A stretch of DNA of 17,778 nt, taken from assembly GCA_023386155.1 (NCBI GenBank), contig JAEWKH010000043.1:1-17778 (forward strand). Direction: 5' to 3'. Made by a program: the position numbers and the translations under genes. This stretch comes from Pseudomonadota bacterium (GTDB lineage: Bacteria; Pseudomonadota; Alphaproteobacteria; Rhizobiales; Beijerinckiaceae). The notes beneath the pieces were generated by a model. That model ran no database searches. It saw only the letters and a program-made list of their open reading frames with translations, and was not told where the DNA came from. Below, piece after piece: positions 7,858 to 14,948 of the stretch; the stretch's first letter is position 1; each line of letters opens with the position of its first letter.

Positions 7858-8076
7858 ATGCAGCGCGTGGGCCACATCGCCGACCTTCTCATTCAGTCGA
7901 TCGTCATCACCGCGATCGGATTGGTTGCCGCGCCGCTGATTGTTTTGGCTCTGCTCATCATCGGTTTCGCCAGATTGAGGCGACGAGGCCAGGCTGAGAA
8001 CCTTGACGAAAACCCGATGGTGGACCCTCATGCCGGGATTGAAGCATCGGCCCCCACAGCAGCGATCATTCTTTAA
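7858..8076 (+). CDS. Small single-helix membrane protein, unknown function
   Basis: A 72-residue ORF from ATG 7858: a short amphipathic N-terminus (MQRVGHIADLLIQS), one long hydrophobic segment (about residues 15-36), a basic RLRRR stop-transfer cluster, and a short polar acidic tail. The frame extends up to TTG 7783, but that codon lies in the hairpin stem, so the internal ATG is preferred. A GGGG stretch 11 bases upstream is a weak ribosome binding site and can also pair with an adjacent CCCC. It may be a real small membrane protein or a chance ORF. No family is recognised. Confidence 0.45.
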   Translation: MQRVGHIADLLIQSIVITAIGLVAAPLIVLALLIIGFARLRRRGQAENLDENPMVDPHAGIEASAPTAAIIL

Positions 8077-8122
8077 AAGCGCGCGTTTCACTAATCCGCT
8101 GATTGGGTCGCCTCGAAGCCAC

Positions 8123-8151
8123 AAAAAAAACGGCACCCGAAGGTGCCGTTT
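8123..8151 (-). terminator. Rho-independent terminator of the porin gene
   Basis: AAACGGCACC pairs with GGTGCCGTTT (8128-8137 and 8142-8151) around a CGAA loop (TTCG on the minus strand). It is flanked by an A-run that reads as eight U residues on the minus-strand transcript. It lies 20 bases past the porin stop codon. A second 9-bp inverted repeat (8157-8165 with 8174-8182) overlaps the stop codon itself. Confidence 0.9.
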
Positions 8152-8171
8152 CTCAGACCGGTTCTCGATGA

Positions 8172-8864
8172 CTAGAACCGGTAGTTCAAACCTGCGCGCA
8201 GGACATGCGCATGACCGGAGCCCGACAAAGCGGTCGTGCCGGGCGGCACGGGAACGTCCGTAGGCGAGCCGGCATAAAGATACTCGATCTTGCCTGTCCA
8301 GCGATCCCAGAGCGCGGCTTCGACGCCGCCGCCGACCACCCACGTCCAATAGGTCGTCGACGCGCTGAACGGACCCGTCGTATTCACAGTGCCATCGAGT
8401 GTGGCCTTGCCGTAGAGGCCGCCGGCGGTCGCATAAACCATCCAGCGATCAAACGCCCAGCCCAACCGGCCGCGGATCGTGCCAAACCAAGGATTCTTCG
8501 CGGTGGCCGTTACAGCTGTGGCACCCGCGGTGGCATTGACATCACCCCGGCCGCCGGAGGCCTGGAAGTCCGTTTCGATACCGAACACAGCCGCCCCAGC
8601 CTGCCAGTTGTAGCCGAGCTGAACGCCGCCCAGGAGGCCATTGCCGCTGCCCGAGTACGGGCCGGAGGCACCGCCGATGGTGATCGTGCCGCTGCCGCTG
8701 GACCAGCCGTAACCGAGGTTGGCGCCGACATAGAAGCCAGTCCAATTATAGGCGGCTTGCACGTAAGGGACGGCCTTCACGGGCATCCGGGCTGGCAAAT
8801 CTGCCGCAAAAGCCGGAGCGCACAAGAGGCCGAAAACTGAGGTCAATAGTGCCTTGCGAAGCAT
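8172..8864 (-). CDS. Outer-membrane porin-like beta-barrel (OmpA-like/Omp25-RopB type)
   Basis: A 230-residue outer-membrane protein of the small porin-family barrel common in Hyphomicrobiales. The signal peptide is MLRKALLTSVFGLLCAPAFAA. A Pro-rich mature N-terminus leads into YNWTGFYVGANLGYGW, then GVQLGYNWQAGAAVFGIETD, RGRLGWAFDRWMVYATAGG and VGGGVEAALWDRWTGKIEYL, ending in HVLRAGLNYRF, with the terminal Phe typical of BAM substrates. The frame extends 13 codons further upstream, but ATG 8864 has a strong GGAGGG ribosome binding site and starts a proper signal peptide. It is probably a structural envelope protein; no specific transport role can be deduced. It is a single-gene unit with its own terminator. 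A decayed paralogous fragment lies at 10222-10290. Confidence 0.9.
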   Translation of the reverse strand: MLRKALLTSVFGLLCAPAFAADLPARMPVKAVPYVQAAYNWTGFYVGANLGYGWSSGSGTITIGGASGPYSGSGNGLLGGVQLGYNWQAGAAVFGIETDFQASGGRGDVNATAGATAVTATAKNPWFGTIRGRLGWAFDRWMVYATAGGLYGKATLDGTVNTTGPFSASTTYWTWVVGGGVEAALWDRWTGKIEYLYAGSPTDVPVPPGTTALSGSGHAHVLRAGLNYRF

Positions 8865-9022
8865 GAAAGCCCTCCAGATGTGTATCTTGCGAGGATGCCC
8901 CAATTTACCAATAAATCAATCCCGGGTTGCGCGGGAACAAATGGAACTTTCTAAGTGTGGCAAAAACGCAACCTGCGAGCACTCACAACCAGCGCGGAAA
9001 GCCTGCCCTCGCAGAGACGCCG

Positions 9023-10141
9023 CTAGGACTTTATTTCCAAACTGCCCACTGACCGCTGGTAGGCCTCCCAAAACCATTCGATCCGTTTCTCTTGGGAGGA
9101 CAAGATAGGCCAGGCGTCAACTTGCGCCGCGACCGACTGCAGCTGTTCGCAGGCCCGGTGATCTTCATTTCCAGTACGTTCGATGAAATGCCGAACGATG
9201 CGTGATCGGATCATCTCGGAGATCGGTTCTACAAACTTTTCAAACTCGGTTTCTTTGACCGGGATCTTTACCTTGTAAAACCATCCCCGCTGTCGGCTGC
9301 GGCCAGCGGATAACGGAATGAACTGCTGGATGAAACAGTACCAATAGGGCTTCGCACGGAAAAGCGACACGGCCACGTTTGGGAAGATGTTGAAGATCCG
9401 ATAGTCATCCGGCTTGAACGCTCCGGCCCTGCATTGCGCGGCCATGATCGCCGGCGTGTCCTGCGTGTGAACAAACTGAGCGCTATGGCGATCCTGGGCG
9501 CCAAAGCGGAAGTAAGCCATCTCGGCGTTCATGCTGTATTTCTTGCGGTGATGCACGGCGACGAGGTGATAGTCGTCCAACGTGATCTGCATCAGCAGCA
9601 TCCAATTGGCGGCGATATCATCGGAGACCTTGTAGGTTTTGGCTGGCATGTCCGCGAGAGCGGCCAATATCGGGAATCCGTCTCCCAAAAACGCTTCAAG
9701 GCTCTCCCCATCGTCTGAAGGAAAACGACCAAAGATCAGCGAACCGCATGTCGCGATTTCGAGCGGGTTCAGTCTTGCGCCAATTTCACGAGGTGTATTC
9801 CCATATACTTCAGCACAGTGCGGGATACCCAAAGCGAGCCCGTCGCGGTCATAACGCCAGTGGTGAAATCCGCAGACGATTGGACCATTGCCTTTATCCG
9901 CGGTGCGAAGAGGGTAGAACCGGTGAGCGCACCGGTTTTCAAAGCCTTTGAGCTGGTTTCCGAAGCGTTGGACAAAGACGGACTTTCCACCAAGAGTGGC
10001 TCGGATCCAGTCGCCATCGTTTAATAAGTCTTCAACGACCGCGAGTAACGTCCAACAGCTTTCAAGGGCTACTTGTGCTTTTGAAAACTCTGCTTCGTGG
10101 GCCAGCGTCCTGCCCCAGCCATGTCGCGCCTCTTCTGCCAT
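9023..10141 (-). CDS. Rieske non-heme iron oxygenase, alpha-subunit type
   Basis: A 372-residue Rieske-type oxygenase that should activate O2 on a mononuclear iron to hydroxylate or cleave a substrate, with electrons from a separate reductase. The Rieske cluster ligands are visible as CxH-x16-CxxH: Cys71, His73, Cys90, His93. The catalytic domain has NWMLLMQITLDDYHLVAVHH, matching the family NWkxxxENxxDxYHxxxxH, with bridging Asp189 and iron ligands His192 and His197. Asp327 (in EDHRACEQLQ) is the likely third ligand. The canonical Glu-Asn is replaced by Gln185-Ile186. No ferredoxin, reductase or beta subunit is adjacent. The substrate is unknown; the nearby glycan genes make an envelope or lipid substrate possible, but that is only a guess. 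Start ATG 10141 follows a G-rich stretch. Confidence 0.85.
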   Translation of the reverse strand: MAEEARHGWGRTLAHEAEFSKAQVALESCWTLLAVVEDLLNDGDWIRATLGGKSVFVQRFGNQLKGFENRCAHRFYPLRTADKGNGPIVCGFHHWRYDRDGLALGIPHCAEVYGNTPREIGARLNPLEIATCGSLIFGRFPSDDGESLEAFLGDGFPILAALADMPAKTYKVSDDIAANWMLLMQITLDDYHLVAVHHRKKYSMNAEMAYFRFGAQDRHSAQFVHTQDTPAIMAAQCRAGAFKPDDYRIFNIFPNVAVSLFRAKPYWYCFIQQFIPLSAGRSRQRGWFYKVKIPVKETEFEKFVEPISEMIRSRIVRHFIERTGNEDHRACEQLQSVAAQVDAWPILSSQEKRIEWFWEAYQRSVGSLEIKS

Positions 10142-10156
10142 GCGCCGGCCCCCGCC

Positions 10157-10190
10157 TTGAAATAATATCAGGCTTCCCCGTGTATATATC
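10157..10190. promoter_or_regulatory. AT-rich possible divergent promoter region
   Basis: An AT-rich island between the Rieske gene and the glycosyltransferase gene. On the plus strand TTGAAA (10157-10162) is followed after 18 bases by TGTATA. On the minus strand TATTAT lies 16 bases upstream of the Rieske start codon and could be its -10. Neither element is complete, so this is tentative. Confidence 0.25.
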
Positions 10191-10204
10191 AGATGAGTTA
10201 AAGC

Positions 10205-10290
10205 GCGCGGTCGTAATTCGGATCACACCGGCCGTCGGAGGCTAGGAAGTCGGGTTCGATGCTGAATCCCGAGGCTCCACCGTGCCGGAC
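10205..10290 (-). pseudogene. Remnant of a second porin gene
   Basis: Bases 10222-10266 match 8541-8585 of the porin gene at 37 of 45 positions without gaps, on the same strand. The minus-strand reading gives FSIEPDFLASDGRCDP against FGIETDFQASGGRGDV of the porin. The frame stops shortly after (TAA near 10200) and has no start. The homology fades on both sides and a frame change is likely. It is a short decayed fragment, not a functional gene. Confidence 0.6.
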
Positions 10291-10337
10291 CAGCCGTCCA
10301 CGATCGGTTCGCTAAGCAGCGGCGGAGGTGGTAGAGC

Positions 10338-11324
10338 ATGCTGGAAAAGCGAGACTCGCTGAGGATTAGATTTATGGGACGAGTTTTCGTAATGGGCGCC
10401 GCTATTCCCAATGGCGGGACGTTCATGGCTTATCAACTCGGATTAATCCTGCAGCGACACTTCGGTTATGAGTCATACGCACTCAGAGTCGATAAAGAGA
10501 GCTGGGATCATGACAAACATACTTACGATGAACTCTTTCCATTTATCTCTGTCCAAGAAATGGAAAGCACGATTTGTAACGAAGACATATTGATCGCTAA
10601 CCCCTCATTTTCGCACAACATGTTCGGGCTCCGTTTGCCAGGAAAAAAAATCTGTTATGTCCAAGGCTTCACGACCTTCTCACTGCTCGACTTAAGTTTC
10701 GATCACTACATCGCTTGCAGTACCCACGTGCAGAATTTTCTGGCCGCCGCCTATTGCGTTCCGGCGACCATCATCAGACCGTTCATTGAAAAAGTCGAGG
10801 ATACTCCAAGACGAGCCTGGATCGACCGCCCCGAACGATCGATCTGCACCTACCTGAAGGGGGATCGGAAAATCGGGCAGCTATTTTTTGAGCGATTCAA
10901 AAAGTTAGCAGTCGACCATCTGGATTTCGTTCACGTTATCGACGAAATGTCGCATGCACGCGCAAGTTTATTGGAGAAGATTGCTTCGTGTCGTTTCTTC
11001 CTCAGCTTGTCCCCTGCAGAAGGTTTTGGCTTGGTACCGTTGGAAGCAATGGCGCTCGGAACAATCCCAGCAGGGTTCGACGGCTTCGGCGGTCGCGACT
11101 ATTTTAGATCTATGGAAAACAGCGCAGTTGTGAGCTATCCATATATTGATTTAGCGGCCACCAATCTTCTCAATCTGATGACCAACCCCCTTCTCTGCCA
11201 AACCGTATCAGAGGATGCCGTTCTTACGGCCTCAGCATATAGGTACGAACGCTTTCGCGACGACTGGATTTATTATTTCTCAAACCAGGTCCATCTTCGA
11301 CAAACATCATGCGTTACGGATTAA
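10338..11324 (+). CDS. Glycosyltransferase, GT4-like (GT-B fold)
   Basis: A 328-residue putative sugar transferase for a surface glycan. The C-terminal half has LSLSPAEGFGLVPLEAMALG, whose Glu228 and Glu236 form the EX7E motif of GT4-type retaining enzymes, followed by GTIPAGFDGFGGRDY. The N-terminal half starts a Rossmann-like strand with an acceptor loop, RVFVMGAAIPNGGTF. It is shorter than most GT4 enzymes (usually 350-400). ATG 10338 follows a near-perfect GGAGGTG ribosome binding site; ATG 10374 (after GAGGA) is an alternative that would remove 12 residues. It overlaps the next gene by 16 bases, so the two are translated as a pair. The region is visibly more AT-rich than the rfb genes, a sign of separate origin. 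Donor and acceptor sugars are unknown. Confidence 0.8.
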   Translation: MLEKRDSLRIRFMGRVFVMGAAIPNGGTFMAYQLGLILQRHFGYESYALRVDKESWDHDKHTYDELFPFISVQEMESTICNEDILIANPSFSHNMFGLRLPGKKICYVQGFTTFSLLDLSFDHYIACSTHVQNFLAAAYCVPATIIRPFIEKVEDTPRRAWIDRPERSICTYLKGDRKIGQLFFERFKKLAVDHLDFVHVIDEMSHARASLLEKIASCRFFLSLSPAEGFGLVPLEAMALGTIPAGFDGFGGRDYFRSMENSAVVSYPYIDLAATNLLNLMTNPLLCQTVSEDAVLTASAYRYERFRDDWIYYFSNQVHLRQTSCVTD

Positions 11325-12136
11325 TCACGGGGATTCCTCGTTCGGGAACCACCCTCGCTGCTACCATACTCGATTGCTATAATGACGTTGTCTGCCTATC
11401 CGAGCCGCCCGATCACGCTAATATATTTGACCTAAGCGACAGCGCAGACGATTATGCGGACAGACTTCAACGATGGATGGCCGATCGCCACAGCCAGATA
11501 TGCAAAAACGGCGAGTTTCTCGACCGACGTAATTCACACGGGCAGACGATTACAAACTATTTTTCAGCGAACAGAACCAAACAAAGAGTCGCGATCGACA
11601 CGTTGACTACCGTTGTAAGATCTGGATTGAGCGAACAGTTTTTTTTGTGCGCCAAACACAACGGTCTCTATGCAGGTGTCCTGCCGCAACTCCTCCGATC
11701 CGGTCACTTTAAAGTCGTTTCTATCGTTCGACATCCAGTACCGGTGGTGGCTTCTTGGCAATCTCTAAAGCTTCCTATAAGCAATGGACGGTTGCCAGCA
11801 GCAGAGCGATATTGGCCTGCGATGCAGGGCTTGACGGGTTCGGAGAGGCCGCTAGTCGAAAAGCAACTGTTGATTTTCGAGCTTTTGTGCCGCCGCTTCC
11901 TTGAATACGGTAGCGACCTACTGCTGCTGCGCTATGAAGACTTGGTTCGCAGACCTGAGAAAATCGGGGAGGCTTTTGGTTTAATTACTCCGGCCGAACT
12001 CAAAGAACGGTTGCTCGATCTAGTCAAACCGCATGATGGTTCGGAATATGACCAATATATAATCGACAGCCTCGCTAAACTAGCAGCAGCAGGCCAGATG
12101 GAAGCGACAGCAAGCCTATATCCCAAATGTGTTTGA
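11309..12136 (+). CDS. PAPS-dependent sulfotransferase family protein
   Basis: A 275-residue cytoplasmic enzyme expected to transfer sulfate from PAPS to a hydroxyl group. The 5'-phosphosulfate binding loop is at the very N-terminus: GIPRSGTTLAATIL (residues 8-21). The 3'-phosphate site is SIVRHPVPVVASW (138-150), with Arg141 and Ser149. LLLRYEDLVRRPEKI is the usual helix-leading motif in this family. The start overlaps the glycosyltransferase end by 16 bases, so the same glycan is the likely substrate. PAPS-synthesis genes are not in the window. Single-line hand counts give about 47% GC here against 65-73% in the rfb genes. The family call is strong; the sulfated sugar is unknown. Confidence 0.85.
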   Translation: MRYGLITGIPRSGTTLAATILDCYNDVVCLSEPPDHANIFDLSDSADDYADRLQRWMADRHSQICKNGEFLDRRNSHGQTITNYFSANRTKQRVAIDTLTTVVRSGLSEQFFLCAKHNGLYAGVLPQLLRSGHFKVVSIVRHPVPVVASWQSLKLPISNGRLPAAERYWPAMQGLTGSERPLVEKQLLIFELLCRRFLEYGSDLLLLRYEDLVRRPEKIGEAFGLITPAELKERLLDLVKPHDGSEYDQYIIDSLAKLAAAGQMEATASLYPKCV

Positions 12137-12216
12137 TAGCTGATCTGTCGCCATGGATAAGTTAACGGAAATTGTGACCGGCTGACATATCTCTGCTTTC
12201 GTTTCGCCGTCAGTAT

Positions 12217-13251
12217 CTAATCCGGATCTCTTATAGATCCAGCCTTGTGAGCAAACAGCATCGTGGCGCTCGCTAATTCAAAATTCTTATCATCAGACAA
12301 CTCCCGAACCCATGGCTTTCCCAACATTCCCGCGGGCGGAGCCAAGAGATCGCGCATAGTCAGGCTTAAAAACTCGTCGCGAGCGGCGCCGCGCAGTCCA
12401 TCTGACCACTTTTGCACGATCCACGTGAGCGACCAAACTGGCAGCAATGATTCGATCACTCGGTGATCGTCAATTACCAGCGACGGTTCGAATAAAGCAC
12501 GCAACCCCTGCCCGGTCATGTTGTAATAGTGGTTTGGGTAACCATGGACCGGCTGCAGAAACGGCACGCAACAGATCAATTTTCCTTCCGGTTTGAGCAC
12601 CCGGATTATCTCTCGCGAGCACGCGAATGGGTCTTTGACGTGCTCCAGCACCGCAATGGAGATCACCGCGTCGAACGTCTCGTCCTTGAAAGGGAGCACT
12701 TCACCGACACCGATCACGTCCGTCGTGTCGTAATCGACGATCTCGTAGTTGACGACGTTCGGATAGTAAACCGGCCGCCGGCCGGCTCCGCAATCTAGGA
12801 TCAAACCGTCACGAAATTCGTCGATGAGATCGAGAATATAGCCGTCATAGTGATTCGCTGATATAGCATCTGTGTCGACGATGCCTGTCCGCTGGCGAAG
12901 CTCGTCGGATAGGAAATCCGGCTTACCATTGGAAACGCGGTGCGGCAGCTCGTTGCGAAGGAAGCGCTGGAGCTTCTCGAGCTTGGCCCGCCGCATCTGT
13001 GCAATAGATGCGGGATGCCGCTGGAGCCGCCGCTCTTGGAACCCGCGTGCGCGAAAATGCGCCAGTCCGGAGGTCCAATCTCCCCGGCGCACGGCCATCG
13101 CAACGTCTGGATTGCTCGTAAGATAAGCCGCCTCGTCGAAACTATCCGGCGTTACACCAATATCCGCCTCGCCCGCCTCGCCTATGCGGCTGGATTTTCG
13201 TGCGCGCGCATCCGCGCCGAGCAGTGCTCGCATTCGGCGGAAAAACCACAT
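12217..13251 (-). CDS. Class I SAM-dependent methyltransferase, glycan-locus type
   Basis: A 344-residue protein with a C-terminal Rossmann methyltransferase domain: SAM-binding motif I ILDCGAGRRP (151-160), acidic strand-2 end YEIVDYD (169-175), and FDAVISIAVLEHVKDPF (193-209) with the LEH signature of Methyltransf_11-like enzymes. The N-terminal part (about 38-76) carries FDEAAYLTSNPDVAMAVRRG then FRARGFQERR, a short module often found in front of glycan-locus enzymes. It is convergent with the sulfotransferase gene and divergent from rfbC (71 bases apart). It probably methylates a sugar or a glycan end, by context only. Start ATG 13251 lies after AAGGG. Confidence 0.85.
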   Translation of the reverse strand: MWFFRRMRALLGADARARKSSRIGEAGEADIGVTPDSFDEAAYLTSNPDVAMAVRRGDWTSGLAHFRARGFQERRLQRHPASIAQMRRAKLEKLQRFLRNELPHRVSNGKPDFLSDELRQRTGIVDTDAISANHYDGYILDLIDEFRDGLILDCGAGRRPVYYPNVVNYEIVDYDTTDVIGVGEVLPFKDETFDAVISIAVLEHVKDPFACSREIIRVLKPEGKLICCVPFLQPVHGYPNHYYNMTGQGLRALFEPSLVIDDHRVIESLLPVWSLTWIVQKWSDGLRGAARDEFLSLTMRDLLAPPAGMLGKPWVRELSDDKNFELASATMLFAHKAGSIRDPD

Positions 13252-13322
13252 AGGGGCCCTTTACAGACAATCTATCGGCATTTACAACTTATGCGCGTCT
13301 GGCGAATGGGCTGCATTATAAG

Positions 13323-13880
13323 ATGAGTCTTGAAGTCATTTCCCTGGAAATCCCCGAAGTGAAAGTGATCACTCCGAAGAAGCACGGGGATGCACGCGGT
13401 TTCTTTTCTGAAACCTATAACAAGGCGACCTTCGCCAAACACGGGATCGATCTCGATTTCGTCCAGGACAACCAGTCATTTTCGGCACAGCCTGGCACGC
13501 TGCGCGGACTGCACTACCAAAGTCCTCCATTCGCGCAAGACAAGCTAGTCCGCGTCGTGCGCGGCCGCATTCTCGATGTCGCCATTGATATTCGGCGAAA
13601 CTCACCGACGTTTGGAAAATGGGTCGCGGCGGAGATTTCTGCTGATAAGTGGAATCAAATTCTCATTCCCGTCGGCTTCGCTCACGGCATATGCACGTTA
13701 GAACCCGACACTGAACTGCTTTATAAGGTGACGAACTTCTATTCGGCTCAACATGACTTCGGAATCCGCTGGAACGATCCGGATCTGGGAATCGACTGGC
13801 CGTTCGGTGAAAAGGACATGGTGCTCTCCGATAAGGATACCAAGCAGCCATTCCTGAAAAATGTGACCAGTCCATTCTGA
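13323..13880 (+). CDS. rfbC: dTDP-4-dehydrorhamnose 3,5-epimerase
   Basis: A 185-residue cupin enzyme (RmlC) that epimerises C3 and C5 of dTDP-4-keto-6-deoxyglucose on the way to dTDP-L-rhamnose. The family hallmarks are present: GDARGFFSETYN (22-33), QDNQSFS (48-54), the catalytic-His motif LRGLHYQ (His64), GRILDVAIDIRRNSPTFG (81-98), IPVGFAHGICTL (115-126) and the substrate-binding YKVTNFYS (134-141). The length is normal. It is the first gene of the plus-strand operon; the next gene starts 20 bases later behind a GAGGGA ribosome binding site. No clear ribosome binding site precedes ATG 13323, but the N-terminus fits the family. Confidence 0.95.
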   Translation: MSLEVISLEIPEVKVITPKKHGDARGFFSETYNKATFAKHGIDLDFVQDNQSFSAQPGTLRGLHYQSPPFAQDKLVRVVRGRILDVAIDIRRNSPTFGKWVAAEISADKWNQILIPVGFAHGICTLEPDTELLYKVTNFYSAQHDFGIRWNDPDLGIDWPFGEKDMVLSDKDTKQPFLKNVTSPF

Positions 13881-13900
13881 AGTCATCGCGAGGGACGATC

Positions 13901-14947
13901 ATGGTAGCTCAAAACGGCAACTCAACAGCGACGGTGCTCGTGACCGGTGCTGGCGGCTATATCGGCACAACGCTGGTGCCAATACTACTGGAACAGAATT
14001 TTCGCGTGCGCGCGATCGACCGGTACTTTTTCGGCCGAGAATTGCTGTCGCATCATCCCAATCTGGAAATGATCCAGGAGGACGCGCGGGCCATCAAGCC
14101 GGAGCATCTCGTCGGGATAGACCACGTGATCGACCTCGTGGCAATATCGAACGATCCATCCGGCGAACTTTTCCAAAACGAAACCTACGCCATCAATCAC
14201 CGGGCCCGCGCGACGACGGCTCGCCTCGCCAAGGACGCCGGCGTGAAGCGCTATGTGCTGCCCTCTTCATGCAGCCTTTACGGTTTCCAGGAGCCGGGCG
14301 TCATCGCAAATGAAAACACCAAGACCAATCCGCTGACGACTTACGCCAAAGCCAACGAGATGGCGGAGCAAGATGTGCTGCCGCTTGCCTCCGACGATTT
14401 TGGGGTCATCGTTCTGCGCCAGGCCACCGTTTATGGCTACAGCCCGCGCATGCGGTTCGATCTGGCTATCAATGGCATGACCTACGGCGCCTATAAGACC
14501 GGCGTGCTGCCGCTGATGCGCGACGGCACGCAGTGGCGCCCGATGGTTCATGTGAAGGACACGGCGCGCGCGCAGATTTTCATGCTGACCGCCCCTTTGT
14601 CCAAGGTGAACGGGCAGATCTTCAACGTCGGGTCCGAAACGAACAACTATCAACTTGGCCCGCTGGCGGAAAAAGTCGCGGCAACTGTGCCACGCGACGT
14701 CAAGATCGAATGGTATGGCGATGCGGACCACCGCTCTTACCGCGTGTCGTTCGATAAGATATATAGCCTCGGCTATAAAGCCCTCTATCACGCCGAAGAC
14801 GGCGTGAAAGAGCTTTGCGAGGCTCTCGCATCCGGCAAGGTCGATCGCACACCGCAGACCATCACACTCGACTGGTATCGGGAGTTGACCGCGTGGCATG
14901 AACGTCTGCGCAGCGTCGAGATGTATGGCGGCGTGCTGAAAATCTAA
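13901..14947 (+). CDS. Extended SDR NAD-dependent epimerase/dehydratase with YxxxN active site
   Basis: A 348-residue sugar-nucleotide-modifying SDR. The NAD-binding motif is VTGAGGYIG (14-22), then DLVAISNDPS (78-87), PSSCSLYG (121-128) and RQATVYGYSPRMRFDL. At the catalytic site the usual YxxxK reads Tyr148-Ala-Lys-Ala-Asn152: the Lys position holds Asn (codon AAC at 14354), though a Lys sits two residues earlier. It is not a standard RfbB (no TDEVYG-type motif), so it does not obviously fill the missing 4,6-dehydratase step. It lies between rfbC and rfbD with 20 and 1 base gaps, so it should act in the same sugar pathway, perhaps as an epimerase or reductase. The family is firm; the reaction is unknown. 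Confidence 0.8.
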   Translation: MVAQNGNSTATVLVTGAGGYIGTTLVPILLEQNFRVRAIDRYFFGRELLSHHPNLEMIQEDARAIKPEHLVGIDHVIDLVAISNDPSGELFQNETYAINHRARATTARLAKDAGVKRYVLPSSCSLYGFQEPGVIANENTKTNPLTTYAKANEMAEQDVLPLASDDFGVIVLRQATVYGYSPRMRFDLAINGMTYGAYKTGVLPLMRDGTQWRPMVHVKDTARAQIFMLTAPLSKVNGQIFNVGSETNNYQLGPLAEKVAATVPRDVKIEWYGDADHRSYRVSFDKIYSLGYKALYHAEDGVKELCEALASGKVDRTPQTITLDWYRELTAWHERLRSVEMYGGVLKI

Positions 14948-14948
14948 C

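Noticed and set aside
12182..12240. Inverted repeats between the convergent sulfotransferase and methyltransferase genes as a terminator
   Set aside because: The arms are only 5-6 bp, with a large loop or within the methyltransferase coding end, and have no T-run.
13260..13287. TTTACA/TTACAA elements between the methyltransferase gene and rfbC as a divergent promoter
   Set aside because: Weak matches on both strands, and the minus-strand reading would place the transcript start almost at the start codon.
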